A DNA stretch of 30,121 nucleotides from an uncultured Oscillospiraceae bacterium. GTDB taxonomy: Bacteria > Bacillota > Clostridia > Oscillospirales > Oscillospiraceae. A model generated the notes under the pieces. It saw only the letters and a list, made by a program, of their open reading frames with translations. It did not search any database and was not told the DNA's origin. Both the position numbers and the translations under genes were made by a program. The stretch is taken from contig CAAFLF010000038.1 in the NCBI GenBank assembly GCA_900763685.1, positions 1-30,121 of the forward strand, read 5' to 3'. Below, one piece after another: positions 14,232-21,039 of the stretch (position 1 is its first letter; each line of letters begins with the position of its first letter).

Positions 14232-14837
14232 TCAGTGCCGGGCGGAGAGGGCCAGGAGGAGGCAGAGCCCGGCGAAGAGGCCCCAGAGGAGGACCTGGGC
14301 CGGGACGCCCATGGTGAGGAGCAGGGCCAGGGTCAGGCCCGTGCCCGCCAGGAGGAAGCAGCCGTAGATCCGGCGGCTGGCCCGGTCCTCCCGGTTGCGG
14401 AGGTAGAGGTAGGCCCCCACCGCCGCCGTGGCGGCCACGGCCCCGAAGAAGTAGGCCCCGCCCAGGTTGGCGTGCCGGGTGAGGAAGACCGGCGTGCCCG
14501 CCAGCACCGTCACCAGGATGGCGAGAAGGGTGGCGGTCCGGTCCTGGCGCTGATTCTCCCGGGCCATGGTGACGGCGCTCTGCAGGAGCTCCGTCACGTC
14601 CCGGTCCGAGAGGGGCTGGGGGGTCTCCTCCCGGCGGGAGCGCAGCAGCTCCGGCACCGTGAGGCCCAGGGCGGCAGCCAGGGGCTCCAGGGTGTTGATA
14701 TCCGGGAAGCCCACGCCCCGCTCCCAGCGACTCACCGCTTTATCCGTGACGCCGACGCGTCCCGCCAGCTCCGCCTGAGTCATATTCCGTGCCCAGCGGG
14801 TCTCCGCCAGGAATCTTCCGAATACTGCCGCGTCCAT
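14232..14837 (-). CDS. XRE-type HTH regulator with membrane-spanning C-terminus
   Basis: The protein has 201 residues. ATG 14837 is chosen because AGGAGG ends eight bases upstream; the TTG six bases earlier is too close. Residues about 5-62 form a Cro/CI-type HTH (TQAELAGRVGVTDKAVSRWERG, an unusually canonical recognition helix). About 20 charged residues follow, then four hydrophobic segments from roughly residue 100 (ATLLAILVTVLAG, GGAYFFGAVAATAAVGAYLYL, IYGCFLLAGTGLTLALLL, LLWGLFAGLCLLLAL). DNA binding by a membrane-anchored regulator is known in Firmicutes; the signal is unknown. It is divergent from the ferredoxin-cupin operon. Whether it controls that operon is open. Confidence 0.87.
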   Translation of the reverse strand: MDAAVFGRFLAETRWARNMTQAELAGRVGVTDKAVSRWERGVGFPDINTLEPLAAALGLTVPELLRSRREETPQPLSDRDVTELLQSAVTMARENQRQDRTATLLAILVTVLAGTPVFLTRHANLGGAYFFGAVAATAAVGAYLYLRNREDRASRRIYGCFLLAGTGLTLALLLTMGVPAQVLLWGLFAGLCLLLALSARH

Positions 14838-14867
14838 TGGCAATGCCTCCTTCGTTTGTCTGGCATC

Positions 14868-14896
14868 AGTATCGCCCCGGGGCGGCGGAAAGTCAA
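14868..14896 (-). promoter_or_regulatory. Promoter of the XRE gene
   Basis: On the minus strand TTGACT (14896-14891) and GATACT (14873-14868) are separated by 17 bases, 30 bases before the start codon. Confidence 0.7.
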
Positions 14897-14975
14897 CCGA
14901 CGGAGGCTGGAGAGGGGCGTTTCGGGGTTCGACGATTCGTTTCCCTGAAGGAAAAAGGGAAACTTTCCGCGATTT

Positions 14976-14991
14976 TGTTGTTTTAACAACA
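14976..14991. promoter_or_regulatory. CRP/FNR-type palindrome upstream of the ferredoxin-cupin operon
   Basis: TGTTGTT and AACAACA are perfect reverse complements around TT. The half-site TTGTT resembles sites of the CRP/FNR superfamily. The centre (14983.5) falls at about -41.5 from the start predicted from the -10 TATACT at 15013-15018. That is the standard class II activator position, and a proper -35 is missing. A separate 7-bp inverted repeat (GTTTCCC 14939-14945, GGGAAAC 14957-14963) lies just upstream. Confidence 0.62.
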
Positions 14992-15012
14992 GACTTTTGG
15001 GGCGGGATGGCC

Positions 15013-15018
15013 TATACT
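15013..15018 (+). promoter_or_regulatory. -10 element of the ferredoxin-cupin operon
   Basis: TATACT matches the -10 consensus at five of six positions. No recognisable -35 hexamer is present 16-18 bases upstream, so activation by a bound factor is likely. Confidence 0.55.
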
Positions 15019-15051
15019 GACGCCAGCGACAACGAAAAGGAGGATCACGAT

Positions 15052-15747
15052 TTGATCCGGAAGATCATTCATATTGACGAGGAAAAATGCAACGGCTGCG
15101 GCGCCTGCGCCAACGCCTGCCACGAGGGTGCCATCGGCATGGTGGACGGGAAGGCCAAGCTGCTGCGGGACGACTACTGCGACGGGCTGGGGGACTGCCT
15201 GCCCGCCTGCCCCACCGGGGCCATCACCTTTGTGGAGCGGGAGGCCGCGGCCTATGACGAGGCCGCCGTCCAGGCGGCGAAGAAGGCCAAGGGTGAGAAC
15301 TTCCACGGCTGCCCAGGGCAGCGGACGCGGCTCTTCCACCGGGCGGAGACCGCCGGGAAGCCGGAGGCGGCGCCCAAGGCGGAGAGCCAGCTGGCCCAGT
15401 GGCCCTGCCAGATCCGGCTGGTGCCGGTGAAGGCCCCCTACTTTGACGGGGCCAAGCTCTTAGTGGCGGCGGACTGCACCGCCTATGCCTACGCCAGCTT
15501 CCACCAGGACTTCATGCGGGGGCGGGTGACGGTCATCGGCTGTCCCAAGCTGGACGCCGTGGACTACCGGGAGAAGCTCACCGCCATCCTGGAGAGCAAC
15601 GACATCCGGGAGCTGACCATCCTGCGGATGGAGGTGCCCTGCTGCGGCGGACTGGAGATGGCGGCCAAGGACGCCCTGAAAAAGAGCGGAAAGTTCATCC
15701 CCTGGAACGTGGTCACGGTCTCGGTGGATGGAAGGATCCTGGACTAA
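15052..15747 (+). CDS. Ferredoxin-like 4Fe-4S protein with extended C-terminal domain
   Basis: The protein has 231 residues when started at TTG 15052, which has AAAAGGAGG eight bases upstream. The ATG at 15007 would lie inside the promoter region and has no ribosome site. The N-terminus has a full 4Fe-4S motif C13, C16, C19, C23. The second motif is altered: C43, C49, C53 followed by PTG, in the sequence YCDGLGDCLPACPTGAI. The GLG form replaces the usual second cysteine of a bacterial ferredoxin. The C-terminal 150 residues contain further cysteines (HGCPGQR, WPCQ, ADCTAYAY, GCPKLD, VPCCGG), probably another cluster site. This type of protein is often encoded with a cupin and near hybrid-cluster protein genes in anaerobes; no such gene is present here. 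A role in redox or nitrosative stress is an inference. Confidence 0.82.
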   Translation: MIRKIIHIDEEKCNGCGACANACHEGAIGMVDGKAKLLRDDYCDGLGDCLPACPTGAITFVEREAAAYDEAAVQAAKKAKGENFHGCPGQRTRLFHRAETAGKPEAAPKAESQLAQWPCQIRLVPVKAPYFDGAKLLVAADCTAYAYASFHQDFMRGRVTVIGCPKLDAVDYREKLTAILESNDIRELTILRMEVPCCGGLEMAAKDALKKSGKFIPWNVVTVSVDGRILD

Positions 15748-15817
15748 CGGGGAAACCTGTGGTATCATCGGAGGAAACCGGACAAACTGAGAGGAAAACC
15801 AGGAAGGAGCGCGCGGT

Positions 15818-16147
15818 ATGGAGAAAATGAAGAACATCAGCGAGAAGGAAGTTCTGACCCTGCGGGAGCAGGTGGCCTATCAGCCGGGGCAGGTGGTGAG
15901 CCGGACCCTGGCCCAGAACAGCGCCGTCAGCGTGACTCTCTTCTCCTTTGACAAGGGGGAGGAGATCAGCACCCACGCCTCCGGCGGGGACGCCTTTGTG
16001 ACGTGCCTGGACGGCGTGGGGCGGATCACCATCGACGGGGAGGAGTTTTTGCTCCACCAGGGGGAGTCCATCGTCATGCCGGCGGGGCATCCCCACGCGG
16101 TGTACGGCCAGGAGCAGTTCAAGATGCTGCTGGTGGTGGTCTTCTGA
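15818..16147 (+). CDS. Small cupin-domain protein
   Basis: The protein has 109 residues; the ATG follows GAAGGAGCGCGCGGT. A single cupin barrel is seen. Motif 1 is reduced around H53 (ISTHASGGDAF), with a G66-V-G68 turn. Motif 2 is PAGHPHAV (H91, H93), preceded by the DGEEFLLHQGESIVMP strand pair. At least three histidines are available for a metal. It is 70 bases downstream of the ferredoxin-like gene with no terminator between, so they are probably one transcript. Small cupins of this kind have been seen beside ferredoxin and hybrid-cluster genes in clostridia; the reaction or ligand is not known. It ends at a strong bidirectional terminator shared with udk. Confidence 0.88.
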   Translation: MEKMKNISEKEVLTLREQVAYQPGQVVSRTLAQNSAVSVTLFSFDKGEEISTHASGGDAFVTCLDGVGRITIDGEEFLLHQGESIVMPAGHPHAVYGQEQFKMLLVVVF

Positions 16148-16161
16148 AAAAGGGCAAAAGG

Positions 16162-16191
16162 GAGCGGGGACGCTGGGCGTCCCCGCTCTTT
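16162..16191 (+). terminator. Bidirectional terminator between cupin and udk
   Basis: A perfect 12-base-pair stem (GAGCGGGGACGC with GCGTCCCCGCTC) with a TGG loop is followed by TTTCCTTTTC on the plus strand and by CCCTTTTGCCCTTTTT on the minus strand. It serves the two convergent genes. Confidence 0.9.
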
Positions 16192-16202
16192 CCTTTTCTT
16201 TT

Positions 16203-16820
16203 TCAGTGCTGGTCGATGTGGTTTTGGATGCGCTGCATGATCATGTCCAGGGCGACGAGGTTATGGCCGCCCTCCAGGACGATGATGTCCGCGTATTTGC
16301 GGGAGGGCTCCACGAACTGCTCGTGCATGGGCTTGACGGTGGTGAGGTACTGGGTCACCACGGACTGCAGGGTCCGGCCCCGGTCCTCCACGTCCCGCAG
16401 GGCGCGGCGGAGGATGCGGACGTCGGCGTCCGTCTCCACGAAGATCTTGATGTCGAACATCTCCCGCAGGACGGGGTGGGCGAAGATGAGGATGCCCTCC
16501 ACGATGATGACTTTATTGGGCTTCACCTCCATGGTCTCGTCCGTCCGGTTGTGGTCCACGTAGGAGTAGACCGGGCACTGGATGGTGCGGCCCTCCATCA
16601 GCGCATGGAGGTGCTCGATCATGAGGTCGGTATCGAAGGCGTCCGGATGGTCGTAGTTCTGCCGGGCCCGCTCCTCGTAGGTCTTGCCCACCTGGCGCTT
16701 ATAGTAGCTGTCGTGGCCGATGACGGTGACATTGTCGCCGAAGTGCTCCTTCAGGTGGCGGGTCAGGGTGGTCTTGCCGCTGCCGGTGCCGCCGGCGATG
16801 CCGATGAGAATGGTATCCAT
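16203..16820 (-). CDS. udk: Uridine kinase
   Basis: The protein has 205 residues, the usual length for uridine/cytidine kinase. ATG 16820 follows GAGGGGGAGCG. The Walker A motif is GGTGSGKTT (10-18). Then come HDSYYK, the YDHPDAFDTDLM substrate segment, the YSYVDHNR region, EGILIF and the R-rich RILRRALRDVEDRGR lid, all characteristic of Udk. It phosphorylates uridine and cytidine with ATP or GTP in the pyrimidine salvage pathway. The much longer open frame that includes upstream sequence is not coding there: the region beyond holds the udk promoter and, on the other strand, the zinc-ribbon gene. It stands alone with its own promoter and terminator. Confidence 0.97.
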   Translation of the reverse strand: MDTILIGIAGGTGSGKTTLTRHLKEHFGDNVTVIGHDSYYKRQVGKTYEERARQNYDHPDAFDTDLMIEHLHALMEGRTIQCPVYSYVDHNRTDETMEVKPNKVIIVEGILIFAHPVLREMFDIKIFVETDADVRILRRALRDVEDRGRTLQSVVTQYLTTVKPMHEQFVEPSRKYADIIVLEGGHNLVALDMIMQRIQNHIDQH

Positions 16821-16854
16821 CAAACGCTCCCCCTCGTGTTGGTTTCTGACCGTT

Positions 16855-16883
16855 ATTATAAGAGCCGATGGCCGCAAAAGCAA
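16855..16883 (-). promoter_or_regulatory. Promoter of udk
   Basis: On the minus strand TTGCTT (16883-16878) and a perfect TATAAT (16860-16855) are separated by 17 bases, about 35 bases before the start codon. Confidence 0.85.
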
Positions 16884-16922
16884 GAACTCCGGCGGCAAAA
16901 GACGAAAAAAAGCGAAAAGCCC

Positions 16923-16951
16923 TTGACGGGTCCGGGGAAAAACTTTATTAT
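16923..16951 (+). promoter_or_regulatory. Promoter of the zinc-ribbon/SH3 gene
   Basis: TTGACG (16923-16928) and TATTAT (16946-16951) have a 17-base spacer, and the start codon follows 47 bases after the -10. It is back to back with the udk promoter. Confidence 0.85.
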
Positions 16952-16997
16952 GTAAAGTGTTGAGTTTCCATCCGCCGCCTTTGGGAGGATCTGAGAT

Positions 16998-17915
16998 ATG
17001 GCTATGAAAAAATGCCCCGTCTGCGGGGAGAAGTATTCCGATACCTACCGCTCCTGCCCCTTCTGCGAGGAGGAGAAGAATTTCCGCCGGGGGAAGAGCC
17101 CCAAGCGCAAGGGGGGCCACCGGGTGAGCCAGGGCGGGCCCAGCCTGCTGAGCCCCATGCTGGTCATCGCCATCGTGCTGATGGCGGCGCTGCTCATTTA
17201 CCTCCTCTTCGGCAAGGCCATCGGGGAGAAGCTGGGCTGGGGACAGAATCCGGCGGGCAGCGAGAATCCCGGCATCGTCAGCTCGGAGGGCGGGTCCTCC
17301 TCTGGGGCGGCCTCCAGCGGGGCTTCCAGCGGCGGCGCTTCCTCCAGCGGGGAGGAGCCGGTGGTGGATCCCGAGCCCGCGGGGCTCACCTATGAGGCGG
17401 CGTTCGCCCTGCCGGACGGCCTGACCCTCAGCAAGACCGACTACAGCACCAACGTGGGCGACCCCGACGTGACCCTGAGCGTCTCCGGCGGCAGCGGCAG
17501 CTATACCTGGCTCAGCGAGAACGACGCCATCGCCACGGTGAGCGAGAGCGGCAAGGTGACGGCGGTCGCCAACGGCACCGTCAACATCCTGGTGACGGAC
17601 GGGAACCAGAAGGCCGTCTGTATCGTCCGGGTGAAGGGCGGCAGCGCTCCCGCGACGCCCACGACGCCCACCGATCCCACCCCCACCGGCGGCAGCCTGA
17701 AGCTGGGGGCGGCCACGGTCATCAACGCCCCCGGCGGCGTCAACGTCCGCTCCGGCCCCGGCACGGAGAACGAGGCCATCGCGTCTCTCGTCAACGGGAA
17801 CGACGTCACCATCAAGGCGGACGCCGGAAACGGCTGGTATGAGATCACCTTCGTGGGCAACGGCGGCGTGGATACCGACGGCTATGTGAAGGGCGAGTTC
17901 CTGGCCAACAAGTGA
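16998..17915 (+). CDS. Membrane protein with N-terminal zinc ribbon, Ig-like and SH3 domains
   Basis: The protein has 305 residues; the ATG follows GGGAGGATCTGAGAT. Four cysteines near the start (CPVC...CPFC, residues 5-8 and 20-23) form a small zinc ribbon in the cytoplasm. A basic stretch and one membrane segment follow (PMLVIAIVLMAALLIYLLFG, about 53-72). A Gly/Ser-rich spacer leads to an Ig-like (BIG2-type) domain around 130-210, with the LSVSGGSGSYTWLSENDAIATVS pattern. The last 75 residues are a bacterial SH3b domain (GGVNVRSGPGTENEAIASL, then NGWYEI and DGYVKGEFL). SH3b and Ig domains outside the membrane usually contact peptidoglycan. No catalytic domain is present, so it may sense or bind the wall. 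Confidence 0.85.
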   Translation: MAMKKCPVCGEKYSDTYRSCPFCEEEKNFRRGKSPKRKGGHRVSQGGPSLLSPMLVIAIVLMAALLIYLLFGKAIGEKLGWGQNPAGSENPGIVSSEGGSSSGAASSGASSGGASSSGEEPVVDPEPAGLTYEAAFALPDGLTLSKTDYSTNVGDPDVTLSVSGGSGSYTWLSENDAIATVSESGKVTAVANGTVNILVTDGNQKAVCIVRVKGGSAPATPTTPTDPTPTGGSLKLGAATVINAPGGVNVRSGPGTENEAIASLVNGNDVTIKADAGNGWYEITFVGNGGVDTDGYVKGEFLANK

Positions 17916-17943
17916 CATCCTTCGGAAAGGATCGGAGAAAAGC

Positions 17944-17971
17944 ATCCCCGGGCGCGGCCGCGCCCGGGGAT
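17944..17971. terminator. Perfect 28-base palindromic hairpin, likely terminator
   Basis: Two 14-base arms beginning ATCCCCGGGCGCGG are perfect reverse complements without a spacer; some central pairs would open to form the loop. It lies 28 bases after the preceding stop. The T-run is only TTT, so efficiency is uncertain. Confidence 0.65.
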
Positions 17972-17976
17972 TTCCG

Positions 17977-18005
17977 TTGCTATTTTCGCCGGGATGTGCT
18001 ATGCT
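17977..18005 (+). promoter_or_regulatory. Promoter of the ABC-ylmH-xpaC run
   Basis: TTGCTA (17977-17982) and TATGCT (18000-18005) have a 17-base spacer; the leader is about 48 bases. Confidence 0.65.
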
Positions 18006-18059
18006 ATATCCTGTATGATTGTCTGTTTTTTGGGATCAAGGTAAAGGAGCATCAAGCCA

Positions 18060-19811
18060 ATGACCACCCGTGAGTTCCAGCAAACGTCCGGTCTTCGGAT
18101 CTTTCTCTCCTACTTCCGGCCTCACCGGAAGCTCTTCCTTCTGGATATGGCCTGCGCCCTCTGCGTTTCCCTCATCGATCTGGCGTTCCCCTACGTCTCT
18201 CGCTGGTGTATGTATGAGCTGCTGCCGAGGGACGCCTACCGGACGTTTTTCACCGTGATGGCCATCGTGCTGCTGGCCTTCGCCGTCCGGGCGGGGATGC
18301 AGTTTATCATCGGCTACTGGGGCCACACCTTCGGCATCCTGGTGGAGGCCGACATCCGGCGGGACCTCTTCCGCCACATGCAGGAGCTGGACTGCCGCTA
18401 CTTTGACCGGAACCGCACCGGCGTTCTCATGAGCCGCCTCACCAGCGAGCTCTTTGAGATCACGGAGCTGGCCCACCACGGGCCGGAGGACATCTTCATC
18501 TCCGGCGTTACCATCGTGGGGGCCCTTACCATCATGTTCCGCATCCAGTGGCGGCTGGCTCTCGTCATCACGGCGATCCTGCCGGTCTTCTTCCTGGTGA
18601 TCTGGGGCTGCCGCCGGTCCATGAGCGCGGCTTCCCGCCAGGTGAAGCAGAAGACCGCCGTCATCAACGCCGGGATGGAGTCTGGCATCTCCGGTATGCG
18701 GACGGCCAAGGCCTTCGCCAATGAGCCGGAGGAGCTGGAGAAGTTCAACGCCGCCAACGACATCTACAAGACCTCCAAGCGGCAGTTCCACAAGGCCATG
18801 GGCCGTTTCAACGCCACCATGGAGTTCTTCCTCTGCCTCCTCTCCGCCGCGGTCATCGCTGTGGGTGGTTACCTCATCATGCGGGGGCAGCTGAACACGG
18901 TGGATCTCATCACCTTCAGTCTCTATATCACCACCTTTGTGAACCCTGTCCGGCGGCTGGCCAACTTTTCGGAGCTGCTGGCCAACGGCACCGCGGGCTT
19001 CGGGCGCTTCCTGGAGCTGATGCGGACAGAGCCGGAGCTGAAGGACGCCCCGGACGCCAGAGACCTGGGGAAGGTCCGGGGGCAGATCGACGTGGACCAC
19101 GTGAGCTTTGCCTATCAGGAGGGGCTGGCGGTGCTCCACGACGTGGACCTCCACATCCGCCCCGGCGAGACGCTGGCGGTGGTGGGACCCTCCGGCGGGG
19201 GGAAGTCCACCCTCTGCCAGCTGATCCCCCGGTTTTACGACGTGACGGAGGGAGCGGTCCGGGTGGACGGGCAGGATGTCCGCTCCGTCACCCAGCGGTC
19301 TTTGCGGCAGCAGGTGGGCGTGGTGCAGCAGGAGGTCTTCCTCTTCGCGGACAGCATTCTGGAGAACATCCGCTGCGGCAAGCCCGGCGCCAGCGAGGAA
19401 GAGGTGGTCCGGGCGGCGAAGCTGGCGGAGATCTACGATGACATCATGGCCATGCCGGATGGCTTTGAGACCTATGTGGGGGAGCGGGGGACCCTGCTCT
19501 CCGGCGGGCAGAAGCAGCGGATCTCCATCGCCCGGATCTTTCTGAAGGACCCGCCGGTGCTGATTTTGGACGAGGCCACCTCGGCCCTGGACAGCGTGAC
19601 GGAGGCCAAGCTGCAGGCCACCTTTGAGCGGCTCTCCCACGGCCGCACCACCATCATCATCGCCCACCGGCTCTCCACCGTCCGCAACGCAGACCGCATC
19701 GCCGTGGTGGAGGGGGGCCGTGTGGTGGAGCTGGGGAGCCACTCGGAATTGATGGCGAAGGACGGGGCCTATGCCGCCCTGGTCCGGACACAGGAGCTGA
19801 ACCATGGATAA
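18060..19811 (+). CDS. ABC exporter half-transporter (fused membrane and ATPase domains)
   Basis: The protein has 583 residues; the ATG follows AAAGGAGCATCAAGCCA. Residues about 15-320 form a six-helix exporter-type membrane domain. The ATPase carries Walker A GPSGGGKST (376-384), the Q-loop region VVQQEVFLFADSI, the signature LSGGQ (480-484), Walker B ending D504-E505 and the H-loop H536 (IAHRLST). All catalytic residues are present. The family works as a dimer and exports lipids, drugs or peptides. Only one half-transporter gene is found here, so a homodimer is expected; the substrate is unknown. The stop codon overlaps the start of the ylmH gene by eight bases, pointing to translational coupling. 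The gene is first in a run of five closely packed genes. Confidence 0.95.
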   Translation: MTTREFQQTSGLRIFLSYFRPHRKLFLLDMACALCVSLIDLAFPYVSRWCMYELLPRDAYRTFFTVMAIVLLAFAVRAGMQFIIGYWGHTFGILVEADIRRDLFRHMQELDCRYFDRNRTGVLMSRLTSELFEITELAHHGPEDIFISGVTIVGALTIMFRIQWRLALVITAILPVFFLVIWGCRRSMSAASRQVKQKTAVINAGMESGISGMRTAKAFANEPEELEKFNAANDIYKTSKRQFHKAMGRFNATMEFFLCLLSAAVIAVGGYLIMRGQLNTVDLITFSLYITTFVNPVRRLANFSELLANGTAGFGRFLELMRTEPELKDAPDARDLGKVRGQIDVDHVSFAYQEGLAVLHDVDLHIRPGETLAVVGPSGGGKSTLCQLIPRFYDVTEGAVRVDGQDVRSVTQRSLRQQVGVVQQEVFLFADSILENIRCGKPGASEEEVVRAAKLAEIYDDIMAMPDGFETYVGERGTLLSGGQKQRISIARIFLKDPPVLILDEATSALDSVTEAKLQATFERLSHGRTTIIIAHRLSTVRNADRIAVVEGGRVVELGSHSELMAKDGAYAALVRTQELNHG

Positions 19812-20595
19812 ATCGGAACTGTTGGACCGCCTGGGGAGCCAGGGGGAGGAGCGGCTGCTGCTGGCCCACGTGCTGGACCGGGCGGAGCAGGCCCGGCGGC
19901 GGAACGCCCCGGCGGAGACGGACTTCCTCTCCCCGGCGGAGCAGGCAAAGTGCGCCAAGGCGCTGCGCCTCGCGGGATTCGCGGAGACCGACTGGGCCGC
20001 CGACGGCGGCTATGACGGGGCGGAGCGGAGGATGCTGCTCTTCCTGCCGGACTGGATGGAGCGGGAGGGGGCGGAGGTCTCCCTCCGCTGCCTGCGGGCC
20101 CGGTACCGGGCGGAAAAGCCCCTGACCCACCGGGATTTCCTGGGTGCCCTCATGGGCATGGGGGTGGTCCGGGGGAAGATCGGGGACATCCTGGTGGGGG
20201 AGGAGAGCACGGACGTGCTGGTCCACGAGAGCGTGGCGGATTTCCTCCTGACGAGCTGGGAAAGCGCCGGACGGACGAAGCTGAAGCTCAGCGAGGTGGA
20301 CCGGCACGACCTCCACATCCCGGAGGCCAAGTTCCGGGAGGTCAAGGACACGGTCTCCTCCCCGCGGCTGGACGCCCTGGTCAGTGTGGGCTTCCGGATG
20401 GCACGGGGGAAGGCGGCGGAGCTCATCTCCAGCGGCAAGGTCCAGGTGAATTGGGCGGACTGCGCCAAGGCCGACCGGCTTCTGGCGGAGGGCGACACGG
20501 TCTCCGCCCGTGGCTTCGGGAAATTCCGGCTGACGGAGGTTGGGGGCCTGACGAAGAAGGGCCGCATCGCCGTCACCGTGCGGCAGTATCTCTGA
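19804..20595 (+). CDS. ylmH: YlmH-type S4 RNA-binding protein
   Basis: The protein has 263 residues. Its start lies inside the end of the ABC gene. The N-terminal two thirds are the YlmH-specific region, with FLSPAEQ, RDFLGALMGMGVVRGKIGDILV and LSEVDRHDL. The S4 RNA-binding domain is at about 180-245 (SSPRLDALVSVGFRMARGKAAELISSGKVQVN). In Bacillus subtilis YlmH (RqcP2) helps ribosome-associated quality control and usually sits in the division cluster near sepF and divIVA. Here it is next to an ABC exporter instead, an unusual context. Confidence 0.93.
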   Translation: MDKSELLDRLGSQGEERLLLAHVLDRAEQARRRNAPAETDFLSPAEQAKCAKALRLAGFAETDWAADGGYDGAERRMLLFLPDWMEREGAEVSLRCLRARYRAEKPLTHRDFLGALMGMGVVRGKIGDILVGEESTDVLVHESVADFLLTSWESAGRTKLKLSEVDRHDLHIPEAKFREVKDTVSSPRLDALVSVGFRMARGKAAELISSGKVQVNWADCAKADRLLAEGDTVSARGFGKFRLTEVGGLTKKGRIAVTVRQYL

Positions 20596-20607
20596 AGGAG
20601 TGGGGAC

Positions 20608-20820
20608 ATGTTCATCTATGAGTTTGAGACGGTGGAGTGCTCCGCCAGCGGATACAGCCTCTTCGGCGGGGTGGGCCTCGCCATGGAGGGCTATCAGGAT
20701 ATCATCCGCCGCCGGGGGCGGGAGGGCTGGCGCTTCGCCGGCTGTGTCCCGGCGACGCAGCGGGCCGGGGGCTTCATCGACAGCATCGACCTGGTATTTG
20801 AGAGGAGAACGGAGGAATAA
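20608..20820 (+). CDS. DUF4177-like small protein
   Basis: The protein has 70 residues; the ATG follows GAAGGAGTGGGGAC, 12 bases after the ylmH stop. The pattern FIYEFETVEC near the start, RRRGREGWRFAGCVP in the middle and IDLVFERR at the end is that of DUF4177: a short beta protein with a central EGW motif. The function of the family is unknown. Spacing to both neighbours is tiny, which supports one transcript. Confidence 0.85.
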   Translation: MFIYEFETVECSASGYSLFGGVGLAMEGYQDIIRRRGREGWRFAGCVPATQRAGGFIDSIDLVFERRTEE

Positions 20821-20823
20821 ACC

Positions 20824-21039
20824 ATGGAACGGGAGAAGATCGACCGGATCAATGAGCTGGCCCGCCGGAAAAAGAGCGGCGAGGCCCTGACGGAGGAGGA
20901 GCAGGCGGAGCATCAGGCCCTGCGGCGGGAGTATGTGCAGTCCGTGCTGGGGAACCTGGACGTCCATCTCGCCAACACCTACCTCGTGGACGAGCACGGC
21001 AACAAGCGGAAGCTCCGCAAGAAGGGGGAATCCCAATGA
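20824..21039 (+). CDS. DUF896 (YnzC-family) protein
   Basis: The protein has 71 residues and begins three bases after the preceding stop codon, behind GAGGAATAAACC. The sequence IDRINELARRKKSGEALTEEE followed by HQALRREYV is the family signature: a two-helix hairpin of basic and acidic residues. B. subtilis YnzC is a small cytoplasmic protein induced with the SOS response; its function is unclear. The stop overlaps the next ATG (ATGA), so coupling is likely. Confidence 0.93.
   Translation: MEREKIDRINELARRKKSGEALTEEEQAEHQALRREYVQSVLGNLDVHLANTYLVDEHGNKRKLRKKGESQ

Noticed and set aside
14077..14367. Plus-strand frames after the binding-protein gene
   Set aside because: Rich in Arg/Gly/Pro, no ribosome site, and overlapping the XRE gene on the other strand.
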